From NCBI GenBank assembly GCA_964432995.1, contig CAYSPU010000313.1:1-6028 (forward strand): 6,028 nucleotides of DNA, in the 5' to 3' direction. The translations under genes were made by a program, and so were the position numbers. Of this stretch, positions 1 through 5,831 are shown in pieces. Position 1 is the stretch's first letter; each line of letters opens with the position of its first letter. Source of the stretch: CAYSPU01 sp964432995 (GTDB taxonomy: Bacteria; Verrucomicrobiota; Verrucomicrobiia; Limisphaerales; JAHDYP01). The notes under the pieces were generated by a model that saw nothing but the letters and a program-made list of their open reading frames with translations, searched no databases and was not told the DNA's origin.

Positions 1-91
1 TCGGCGAATCAGCAGCCAACCTCCCAACCGTGAACCCTGAACCTCCCAATCACGTATGGGACGCACAAATCCCTGGCGCCGCTCCTGCGGG

Positions 92-982
92 ATGGGCTTA
101 GATGAGCGCGTGCGTCAACCGGGCTCGGGGATTCTGCAAGCGATATCGGCCTATGTTGTGTGGGGGCTGCTGCCGGTCTATTGGAAGGCTGTGCAGGCAG
201 TGCCCCCGACGCAGATTCTCGCGCACCGGATCTTCTGGAGCTTCATTCTCTTGTGCGGAGTGGTCACGGTGCGTAGGGAGTGGAAGCTTCTGGCTGAGTT
301 GGCGCGGGACGGTCGGACGCTGCGCTACCATGCGGTGGCGGCGGCGCTGCTGACGGTGAACTGGCTGACGTACATTTACGGGGTGAACACCGACCGCATC
401 GTCGAGACCAGTCTCGGCTACTACGTCAACCCGCTGGTAAGCGTGTTCCTGGGAGTGGTGGTCCTCCACGAGCGCTTGGCGCGGGCCCAGTGGGTGGCGG
501 TTGGGTTGGCCGTGGGTGGCGTGGCGGTATTCACAGTGCTAGCGGGTCGGCTCCCGTGGATTGCGGTGGTGCTGGCGGTCACATTTGGCTTCTACGGCCT
601 AGTGAAGAAGCAGGCGCAGGCCTCCGCGGTTCCCGGTCTGACGCTCGAGACCGGAGTAGTCCTGGTGCCGGCATTCGCCTGGCTCTGCGGGGCCGAGCTC
701 CAGGGGAAAGGCGCTCTGGGTCACAGCGACGCGCTGACCAATGCCTTGCTGGTTGGCGCCGGAGTCGTGACCGCTCTGCCGCTGCTGCTATTCTCTGCGG
801 CGGCGCGCAAGGTGCGCCTCTCGACGATGGGCCTCCTGCAATACGTTTCCCCGACCTGCGCCCTGTTGCTCGGGGTGCTGTGCTACCATGAGCCGTTCGG
901 CGCGGCGCGAATGGCCGGGTTCGCTCTGATCTGGATCGGGCTGGGCCTGTTCTGGTGGCACGGACGCGGGCTGGGTTCATGA
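92..982 (+). CDS. rarD: RarD-type EamA family transporter (drug/metabolite transporter superfamily)
   Basis: Predicted inner-membrane permease of about ten hydrophobic segments, made of two EamA-type halves (roughly residues 14-150 and 155-290). It matches E. coli RarD along its whole length: an AHR-x-x-W stretch near residue 44, NW at 90-91, SLGYYVNPL at 107-115, an ER pair at 127-128, FYGLVKK near 167-173, LET at 185-187, LPLLLFSAAA near 229-238 and LST-x-GLLQY-x-x-PT near 243-255. RarD is named after a chloramphenicol-sensitivity phenotype; its natural substrate is not established, so only a transporter role is claimed. I chose the ATG at 92, giving 296 residues, the length of E. coli RarD with the N-termini aligned. 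The ATG at 56 would add 12 polar residues not expected in the family. Neither start has a clear Shine-Dalgarno sequence. The gene converges on the sialidase gene, and its stop codon lies in the palindrome GGTTCATGAACC. Family assignment is firm; the exact start is less so. Confidence 0.93.
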   Translation: MGLDERVRQPGSGILQAISAYVVWGLLPVYWKAVQAVPPTQILAHRIFWSFILLCGVVTVRREWKLLAELARDGRTLRYHAVAAALLTVNWLTYIYGVNTDRIVETSLGYYVNPLVSVFLGVVVLHERLARAQWVAVGLAVGGVAVFTVLAGRLPWIAVVLAVTFGFYGLVKKQAQASAVPGLTLETGVVLVPAFAWLCGAELQGKGALGHSDALTNALLVGAGVVTALPLLLFSAAARKVRLSTMGLLQYVSPTCALLLGVLCYHEPFGAARMAGFALIWIGLGLFWWHGRGLGS

Positions 983-993
983 ACCAGTGGAAG

Positions 994-1019
994 GTAGGGC
1001 GCGATCTCCGCATCGCGCC
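994..1019 (+). repeat. REP-like GTAG hairpin, first arm of a pair
   Basis: GTAG at 994-997 is followed directly by a perfect 8-bp stem, GGCGCGAT (998-1005) with ATCGCGCC (1012-1019), around the 6-nt loop CTCCGC. A GTAG foot next to an imperfect palindrome is the hallmark of REP sequences mobilised by REP-associated tyrosine transposases (RAYTs). It lies 12 nt past the rarD-like stop and could also act in 3' end formation, though no T-run follows. Confidence 0.75.
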
Positions 1020-1050
1020 GGAAACAGGTGGTTCATGCGCATACTCATCC

Positions 1051-1075
1051 GGCGCCCTCGGAGAGGGCGCCCTAC
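1051..1075 (-). repeat. REP-like GTAG hairpin, inverted second arm of the pair
   Basis: Read on the minus strand, GTAG (1075-1072) is followed by the perfect 8-bp stem GGCGCCCT/AGGGCGCC around a 5-nt CTCCG loop. It is inverted relative to the hairpin at 994-1019 and separated from it by 31 nt, so the two make a BIME-like unit. It sits 8 nt past the sialidase stop codon and may protect or end that transcript. Confidence 0.75.
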
Positions 1076-1083
1076 CTGACGGT

Positions 1084-2268
1084 TCATGGAAAGCGTCCTC
1101 CCGTCAGCCACTCGAGGTGAAACCGGGCGAAGACCAGGTTGTCATACGGGCTCTGAGCGCCCGCTTCGTAGAGAATTCCCACGCGACCATCGGACAGCAC
1201 GGCCAGGCAGGAGTAGGCGCTGGGCCGGGCGTCGAGCAACCGGCTCACGGGCCAGGTATCGCCTTCGTCGAAGCTGGCGCGGACGGTGAGACGCTCGCGG
1301 TTGGTGCTGGCGGGGTTTGCGAACAGGATCACGCCGGCGCGGTCGGCGGTGGGCCAGGAGTAACGTCGAATGCTGGCTTGGCAGATCGGCTCGACGAGTT
1401 CGGGCACGTGCCGTTGCTCCGACCACGTGGCGCCGCCGTCGGCACTCACCGCCTGCTGGCGGGTGCGCCGGGCGGGATCGTAGTTGCGCATGTTCAGCAG
1501 GAGGCGGTTGCCGGTCAGTTCGACCACTTCGCATTCGTTGACCTGGTGTTGGGGGGTGGATCCGCCCAACCGAAACGTCCGGCCATGGTCATCGGACCAG
1601 ATCACGTGGGAGAAGTAGTGTTTGGTGCCCGCTTCAATGTGGTCGCAGGGAATGACCAGGCGCCCCTGGTGTGGACCGCGCTCGATCTGGATGCCGGCGC
1701 CGGGGCCGGTGGCATACCAGGTCCAGTTCGTACGTTTCACGTCGGCGGTGATCTCGCGCGGTGGCGACCAGGTGAGACCGTCGTCGGTTGAACTGGTGAC
1801 GAAGACGCGCCGGGTGTCCTTGCTCTGCTGGGCGATGATGGCGGGCTCGGCGTCGTCGCCGCGGTTCCAGGTGAGGAGCAACCAGAGGGTGCCGGTGTCG
1901 CGGTCCAAGACGGGGCAGGGGTTGCCGCAGGTGTTCGGGCCGTCGTCCCAGACGGTTTGGACGGGTCCCCAGGTCTGGCCCTGGTCGGTGCTGCGCCGGA
2001 GGAGCAGGTCGATGTCGCCGGCGTCACCGCGGCCGCCCTTGCGGCCTTCGGCGAAGGCCAGAAGTGTTCCGCGGGCACTCACGGTGAGCGCCGGGATGCG
2101 GTAGGTATGATAACCGCCCTGGCCGGAGACATATACCGGCGCCGTGGCGAGGAGCCCGGCTGAACTGGACGGTGGTTGGCTACTGGACTGGTCGGACGTC
2201 GCCGCCAGGCTGGCGAGGCTGACGGCGCACGACAGAACGAGGACCGGGAGCAGTCGGGCATTCGTCAT
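1084..2268 (-). CDS. Secreted exo-alpha-sialidase (neuraminidase), GH33 family
   Basis: Predicted to hydrolyse terminal sialic acids from glycoconjugates outside the cytoplasm. Residues from the ATG at 2268 (394 aa): a signal peptide of about 22 residues ending near SLAA, then a Ser/Gln-rich linker. The RIP motif (YRIP) supplies Arg57. Five Asp-boxes of the S-x-D-x-G-x-T-W type lie near 93-100, 160-167, 225-232 (ending in Phe), 275-282 and 332-339, as expected for a six-bladed propeller. By alignment from memory with the Micromonospora viridifaciens sialidase, the catalytic set is complete: arginine triad Arg57, Arg261 (NMRNY) and Arg330 (VRASFDEGDTW); acid/base Asp82 (GDAGDIDL); Glu245 (NECEVVEL); and nucleophile Tyr352 (AYSCLAVL), with the late YE near 368. 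A TTG directly before this ATG, at 2271, is an alternative start. A Cys near residue 14 does not make a good lipobox. The beta-helix/sulfatase gene lies upstream on the same strand, across a gap of about 240 nt. Confidence 0.94.
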   Translation of the reverse strand: MTNARLLPVLVLSCAVSLASLAATSDQSSSQPPSSSAGLLATAPVYVSGQGGYHTYRIPALTVSARGTLLAFAEGRKGGRGDAGDIDLLLRRSTDQGQTWGPVQTVWDDGPNTCGNPCPVLDRDTGTLWLLLTWNRGDDAEPAIIAQQSKDTRRVFVTSSTDDGLTWSPPREITADVKRTNWTWYATGPGAGIQIERGPHQGRLVIPCDHIEAGTKHYFSHVIWSDDHGRTFRLGGSTPQHQVNECEVVELTGNRLLLNMRNYDPARRTRQQAVSADGGATWSEQRHVPELVEPICQASIRRYSWPTADRAGVILFANPASTNRERLTVRASFDEGDTWPVSRLLDARPSAYSCLAVLSDGRVGILYEAGAQSPYDNLVFARFHLEWLTGGRFP

Positions 2269-2278
2269 CAAGCGCAGT

Positions 2279-2306
2279 ATTCTAAGGGATCACCCTGCTG
2301 GGTCAA
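2279..2306 (-). promoter_or_regulatory. Sigma70-like promoter of the sialidase gene
   Basis: On the minus strand TTGACC (2306-2301) and TAGAAT (2284-2279) are separated by 16 nt, each one base from the sigma70 consensus. A start point 6-8 nt past the -10 box falls at about 2273-2271, on or next to the TTG/ATG start codons. The message would then have almost no leader. No good Shine-Dalgarno sequence is seen, which fits leaderless translation. Inferred from sequence only; about 1 in 3 that it is chance. Confidence 0.6.
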
Positions 2307-2307
2307 C

Positions 2308-2361
2308 GCTGGCGAGCCATGCTGGCGAGCCGAGAACGCGCGTGTGCCGTCAGAACGCGCG
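2308..2361. repeat. Short direct repeats upstream of the sialidase promoter
   Basis: GCTGGCGAGCC occurs at 2308-2318 and again at 2321-2331 (13-nt period). AGAACGCGCG occurs at 2333-2342 and 2352-2361 (19-nt period). They lie just upstream of the -35 box of the sialidase promoter, so regulator binding is possible, but both are short and GC-rich and may be slippage products. Confidence 0.4.
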
Positions 2362-2401
2362 GAATACGGCCCGGACAGGAGGCGCAAGCGAATGGCGGCT
2401 T

Positions 2402-2439
2402 GTGCAACTTTTTGTCGTATATACGACAAAAAGTTGCAC
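2402..2439. promoter_or_regulatory. Perfect 38-bp palindrome, candidate operator or recombination site
   Basis: Each 19-nt arm reads GTGCAACTTTTTGTCGTAT in its own 5'-3' direction, with no mismatch and no spacer; the centre is between 2420 and 2421. It has about 37% GC in clearly GC-rich surroundings. It lies 73 nt past the end of the fusion gene and about 150 nt upstream of the sialidase start. The T5 run is in the 5' arm and the A5 run in the 3' arm, with no U-tract after the stem on either strand, so it is a poor intrinsic terminator. The core TTGTCGTAT with its mirror image has the two-fold symmetry of a dimeric repressor site. No regulator gene is visible. Confidence 0.65.
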
Positions 2440-2472
2440 TGGGTGTGGGGAGGTGCTTCTCGTTTTCCGGGG

Positions 2473-2500
2473 GCGCGGCGGAGTTGTTCGCTCGCCGCGC
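2473..2500 (-). terminator. GC-rich hairpin just past the fusion gene, possible 3' end structure
   Basis: GCGCGGCG (2473-2480) pairs perfectly with CGCCGCGC (2493-2500) around a 12-nt loop, starting 12 nt past the stop codon of the beta-helix/sulfatase gene. There is no U-run on the minus strand, so it is not a classical intrinsic terminator. It could stabilise the 3' end or be a chance GC-rich fold. Confidence 0.35.
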
Positions 2501-2511
2501 GGAGGTTCGCC

Positions 2512-5073
2512 TCAGTCGCGGAGCGGAGGTTCGAAATCGGAGGCGTTCACCCAGCCAGCCTGGATCTTCTCGCCGCGCAGGTAGCGTTCGTAGAAACCGC
2601 GTTGGTTCGCTTCGGAGTAGGGATGCTGCTCGAACACCCCGCCCTGACCGAACATCCTCGGGTCCTGTTGGGCTTCGAGGGCGCTGACCATACGCTGTTC
2701 CAGTTGATGGCGGGTAGTGGCGAGGGTCGGATCGCCCGCGAGGTTGTGGAGGCAGTCGGGGTCCCGCTGCAGGTCGTAGAGTTCCACGGCGGGGCGTTTA
2801 CCAAAACAAAGGGCCCAGTGCGGATCGGAGGGGTTCATTCGGTGCGCCTCCAGGATGAAAGACTTGGTCGCGCCGCCGTCGCAGTTGAGGTAGCCGGTCT
2901 CCGGGTTTCCGGCCGGCCAGCGCGTCGGTTCGTAGTTGCGCAAGAACAACCAGTCGCCCTGGCGCATGCCCCGAATGGGATACCCCCAATCGCGCGGGCG
3001 TCCGACATCATGACGTTCCTTGCCGACGAGCACCCAATCGCGTTGCGGATCCACCCGTCCGGATCGGTTGGAATAGAGGATGCCGGTCAGGCTGCGTCCG
3101 GGAGTGCTCGCCATCCCGGTCTGTTCCCAGGGGAGATCGGCCAACTCGAGCAACGTGGGCGCAAGGTCAATGAAGCTCACGAAATCGTCCACGGTTCGGC
3201 CGGGTGCATGGAGGCCGTTCTTCCACATCAGGGCCAGCGGCACGTGATTTGATGCTTCGTAAGCCTGACCTTTGGCGCGCGGGAAGGGCATGCCGTGATC
3301 CGAGGTGACCACCACCAGCGTGTGGTCAAGCAAACCGCGTTGTTCGAGTTCGGCGAGCATGCGGCCGAGATGACGGTCGAAGTGCTCGACTTCGAACGCA
3401 TAGTCCAGCAGGTCGTTGCGGACCGTCTCGTTGTCCGGCCAGCAGGCGGGCACGCGATCGACGTCGGCGGTCCTCTTCCCGCCCTGGGCAACGCCGGAGC
3501 CGTATTCGTATCCGCGATGCGGTTCCAGGGCGCCGTACCAGAAGCACCAGGGGCGGTCGGCGGGTGCCGCGTCGAGGAAGTCGGCGAAGTTGGCCGCGTA
3601 ATCGTTGGGGCTGATACTGGTGGTGGGCGGGGTGGCCCGCCGGGTGTTGAAGGCCGGGCCGGTCATGGCACGAGGCTGACCCGCGTGGTTGGTGGCCACC
3701 CCAGGCGCCCAGCCTTTCGCCGTGTGCCCCACGAACCAACCCTTCTCGGCGAGCGCCTCGAAGAACGTCTTGTACTCCGGCGGGAAGAACGGGACGTGAT
3801 TGGCCGCCGCTCCGAGTTGCCAGGAGTTGCGCGCGGTGAGCAGGCAGGCGCGCGAGGGAGCGCATTTGGCGTTCGGGGTGTAAGCGCGCGTGAAGAGGAT
3901 TCCCTGTTCGGCCACGCGGTCGAAGGCCGGGGTTTTGACCCAGCGGCAACCGTAGGCACCGGCGTGGCCATAACTCCAGTCGTCGGCGATGGCGATGAGG
4001 ATGTGGGGCGGTCGAGGCGCGGCAGTCTCGAGATTGTCTTCGAGGGTGGCTGGTGGGGCGCCGTCGCGTCGTTGGATGGCGGCGTTCACCCGGTTGTTCC
4101 GGAAGACCAGGTTCGAGCTGCCCGCAAACCGGTACTCGATGGGTGCCCAATAGCCGGCCACATGAACCGTGTTGTTCTCCACACGAACGCTGTCGGCGTG
4201 CTCGAGCCCGATGCCGACGTCGGTGTGGGCGCCTTCGCCATTGTTGTAGACGAAATTGCCGCGGATCACGCTGGTCCCGCCGTGGTGGCCGCCGACGACG
4301 CTGCTCAGGCCGAAGCCGATCCCGCGGTCACAGTTGACGATCCGGTTGCGTTCGACGACGACGTTCTGCGGCTGGGTGGGGGAGCGGTACCAGAAGTGGA
4401 TGGCATGCTCGGCGATGTTGGGCTGGTCGTTCGGCACTCGGAGATTCCGGAAGAAGTTGTCGCGGATGGTCCAACGGACTCCCTTGTGGATGTCGATTCC
4501 CCCCGTGTAATACTGGTATGCCCAGCCGCGGGTGAACTCGAACAGGCAGTTCTCAATCACCCCGTCGGTTGCCCCCACCGGATCATCGGGGGCGGACGAT
4601 CCTTTGATGAACTGCTCGTTGCAGTTGACGATCCGGCAGTTGTGGACGCGCAACCCGGCGACATCGAACGGTGCTTCACCGCGGACCTGAATGCCGTGGT
4701 ACCGGCAATACCCAAAGGTCAGATCCGCGATGGTTACGTTCGACGCCGAGACAAGGAAGACGTGATCGAGCGCGGCCCGCGGGCCTTCATCGGGCCCGCG
4801 GAGCAGGACCCGGTCCCGATGGCCGCTCTCGCTCCGGATGATGATTCCGGGGCAGGTAATGTGCAGGGCAGGAAGATCGAGCACGTAGGTGCCGTCGGCG
4901 AGGAGCAGCGTGGCGGGTCGTCCGGCCTCGTTGGCGGACGCCAGCGCCGTCTTGAGTTGGGTCACGGTGCTGACGCGGTAGACGGTTTCTGTGACCGCCG
5001 TGAGTGGCGGTCCATATCCAGGCGCGGCCAGCGCGGTGAGGGGCAGGAGCAGCAGGTGAAGCCATCGGGTCAC
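2512..5073 (-). CDS. Exported fusion of a right-handed parallel beta-helix domain and a heparan-N-sulfatase-like (S1) sulfatase
   Basis: An 853-residue protein from the GTG at 5073. Residues 1-16 form a signal peptide (TRW, then a Leu-rich core, then ALA) for export. Residues about 27-350 are a right-handed parallel beta-helix with repeated N/V-rich turns such as NVTIADL, GIDIHKG-x-x-WTIRDN, VVVERN, VRVENN and LVFRNN; such folds occur in polysaccharide lyases, but no catalytic set can be assigned. Residues about 355-853 are a full-length sulfatase. Its CAPSR motif (Cys404, Arg408) is the site of formylglycine formation, and metal ligands are Asp364/Asp365 and Asp592/His593. Against human SGSH from memory, Lys453, His519 (EPHR) and Lys601 (PFP-x-x-K) align with active-site positions, while the SGSH His125 position appears to be Trp. 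The substrate is probably a sulfated sugar but is not proven. The open frame extends upstream to 5487, but that part is Arg/Pro-rich, unlike the rest, and lacks a signal sequence. The two halves are normally separate proteins. Confidence 0.88.
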   Translation of the reverse strand: MTRWLHLLLLPLTALAAPGYGPPLTAVTETVYRVSTVTQLKTALASANEAGRPATLLLADGTYVLDLPALHITCPGIIIRSESGHRDRVLLRGPDEGPRAALDHVFLVSASNVTIADLTFGYCRYHGIQVRGEAPFDVAGLRVHNCRIVNCNEQFIKGSSAPDDPVGATDGVIENCLFEFTRGWAYQYYTGGIDIHKGVRWTIRDNFFRNLRVPNDQPNIAEHAIHFWYRSPTQPQNVVVERNRIVNCDRGIGFGLSSVVGGHHGGTSVIRGNFVYNNGEGAHTDVGIGLEHADSVRVENNTVHVAGYWAPIEYRFAGSSNLVFRNNRVNAAIQRRDGAPPATLEDNLETAAPRPPHILIAIADDWSYGHAGAYGCRWVKTPAFDRVAEQGILFTRAYTPNAKCAPSRACLLTARNSWQLGAAANHVPFFPPEYKTFFEALAEKGWFVGHTAKGWAPGVATNHAGQPRAMTGPAFNTRRATPPTTSISPNDYAANFADFLDAAPADRPWCFWYGALEPHRGYEYGSGVAQGGKRTADVDRVPACWPDNETVRNDLLDYAFEVEHFDRHLGRMLAELEQRGLLDHTLVVVTSDHGMPFPRAKGQAYEASNHVPLALMWKNGLHAPGRTVDDFVSFIDLAPTLLELADLPWEQTGMASTPGRSLTGILYSNRSGRVDPQRDWVLVGKERHDVGRPRDWGYPIRGMRQGDWLFLRNYEPTRWPAGNPETGYLNCDGGATKSFILEAHRMNPSDPHWALCFGKRPAVELYDLQRDPDCLHNLAGDPTLATTRHQLEQRMVSALEAQQDPRMFGQGGVFEQHPYSEANQRGFYERYLRGEKIQAGWVNASDFEPPLRD

Positions 5074-5139
5074 TCGGCTCTTTTGCCCCCGCGCCACGCG
5101 CTTGGCAAGAGGAGAGCCGAGCCAGAGAAGAGCCGAGCC
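5073..5139 (-). promoter_or_regulatory. Inverted repeat set overlapping the fusion-gene start codon
   Basis: AGAGCCGAGCC occurs twice on the plus strand, at 5113-5123 and 5129-5139 (16-nt period). An inverted copy, CTCGGCTCTT, lies at 5073-5082 and includes the first base of the GTG start. In the minus-strand mRNA the sequence AAGAGCCGAG next to the start could pair with either upstream copy (10/10 with the 5128-5137 copy, 9/10 with the 5112-5121 copy). That would place the ribosome entry region in a stem with two alternative partners. A regulatory role is inference. Confidence 0.45.
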
Positions 5140-5458
5140 CTGAATCCGCGGCAGTGCATCCGGAGGTTGTCGGTTAGCAGTCCCCGTGGGTGGGCGGGCA
5201 ACACCGTTGCCCGCTGCGATGCGGAAACCGGTTCTGGGAGCGGCCAGGCGGTGCTGACCGCCCACCGACACCTCCGGAGGCACTGGACCCTTCCCGAGGG
5301 CCAAGAAGAAGCTGGAAGCGGGCGCCGGTCGCCTCGCAGAGCCTCCGCCATCATGACGATGGTGCGGCAATCGACCCGTCCGTGCGCCCTGCTTTCCATG
5401 CCGCCTATGAGAACCAGGACGTTGCCCCAAGCCCTCGCCCTCACCGAGGGTCCCGGGA
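5074..5458. other. Structured gene-free region upstream of the fusion gene
   Basis: No convincing gene on either strand. A minus-strand frame at 5444-5070 (124 codons) overlaps the GTG start of the fusion gene by GTGA, as in coupled genes. Its product, however, is Arg/Trp/Ser-rich without recognisable features, and it runs through the inverted-repeat element, so I treat it as non-coding. I see no clear -10/-35 pair for the fusion gene; any promoter must lie in or upstream of this region. The recognisable content is the inverted-repeat element at 5152-5285 and the repeats at 5073-5139. Confidence 0.55.
5152..5285. repeat. 134-bp element with imperfect 22-bp inverted ends and internal hairpins (MITE-like or structured leader)
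   Basis: The left end (5152-5174) and the reverse complement of the right end (5264-5285) agree except for one A/C change and one extra T: both read CAGTGC, one variable base, TCCGGAGGT, then GTCGGT. Between them are a perfect 9-bp stem with a 3-nt loop, GCGGGCAAC (5194-5202) with GTTGCCCGC (5206-5214), and a 6-bp stem, GGCGGT (5247-5252) with ACCGCC (5257-5262). No target-site duplication is evident. It lies 79-212 nt upstream of the fusion-gene start, so it could be part of that gene's leader RNA. Confidence 0.6.
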
Positions 5459-5770
5459 TTGTCCGCGAGCTTCGCCTGGTTCGGCAACGGTGCCCATCAC
5501 CCCTACACCGTCGCCCACAGCAACGACGAGGGCCGCTATCGGCATCATTTCGAGAACGTGTATCCTTTCCGGCAGTCCCTCGCCCTCGAGTGGGGCGCGT
5601 TTGCCGACCTCAGCCCCGAGAGCGTGGCCGTGTGGTACCAGGACAGCCCCGAGGTTACGGTCGTGCCTGACGGCGCCCGCGCCGAGTCGGCGGTCTGGGA
5701 TGTGTTTGGGCCGGTGCCGATCCCGCCGGCGCCTGCGGATCATTCCACCGCCGATCGCTTCAGCACGTGC
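5459..5770 (+). pseudogene. Fragment of a DUF2961/GH172-like glycoside hydrolase
   Basis: About 100 codons of protein-like sequence with strong G/C bias in third positions. It contains a Gly-Asn-Gly turn, GRYRHHFENVYPF (residues 25-37), a hydrophobic strand LALEWG, SVAVWYQ (55-61) and WDVFGPVP (80-87). These resemble the YR-x-H-x-x-D-x-I-x-F and SVAYWYQ segments of DUF2961 proteins (GH172, which includes difructose-anhydride synthase). Upstream the frame loses coding character and meets a stop at 5408-5410. Downstream it degenerates near 5770 where the GTAG repeat begins, although the frame stays open to 6016. The catalytic N-terminal part is absent, so this is a remnant cut at both ends. TTG at 5459 is only the first possible start. 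The family call is from motif memory and moderately sure. Confidence 0.5.
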
Positions 5771-5774
5771 CGAG

Positions 5775-5800
5775 GTAGGGACGCCCGGCCTCGGGCGTCC
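5775..5800 (+). repeat. REP-like GTAG hairpin, first arm of the second pair
   Basis: GTAG (5775-5778) is followed directly by a perfect 9-bp stem, GGACGCCCG (5779-5787) with CGGGCGTCC (5792-5800), around a GCCT loop. Same foot and layout as 994-1019 but a different stem sequence, so the stem has co-varied. Confidence 0.75.
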
Positions 5801-5831
5801 GCACAGGGCCGTTGGATGAAGCCCGTTGCCC

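Noticed and set aside
18..49. Direct repeat AACCTCCCAA at 18-27 and 40-49 upstream of the rarD-like gene
   Set aside because: Short and low in complexity, without other structure; no promoter or operator could be supported in the first 55 bases.
955..1791. 278-codon plus-strand open frame over the rarD-sialidase junction
   Set aside because: It crosses the REP pair and runs antisense to the sialidase with its complete catalytic set. No family features.
2402..2439. Palindrome as an intrinsic terminator or a dif site
   Set aside because: The T-run is in the 5' arm and no U-tract follows the stem on either strand. dif sites are about 28 bp with imperfect arms and a central spacer, unlike this perfect spacer-free site.
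2176..3252. 358-codon plus-strand open frame through the intergenic palindrome
   Set aside because: Antisense to both real genes and running through the palindrome; composition not protein-like.
5152..5285. Complete insertion sequence
   Set aside because: Only 134 bp with no transposase and no target-site duplication; at most a MITE-like element.
5070..5444. 124-codon minus-strand frame overlapping the fusion-gene start by GTGA
   Set aside because: The overlap looks like translational coupling, but the product has no recognisable features and half of it is the inverted-repeat element. Kept only as a remote possibility.
5074..5487. N-terminal extension of the fusion-gene frame by 138 residues
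   Set aside because: The extension is Arg/Pro/Gly-rich, unlike the following protein, runs through the inverted-repeat element, and would bury the signal peptide internally. The GTG at 5073 gives a proper export signal at the N-terminus.
3295..5670. 791-codon plus-strand open frame
   Set aside because: It lies antisense to the beta-helix/sulfatase gene, whose domains and active-site residues are unmistakable. Long antisense frames are expected in GC-rich codon usage.
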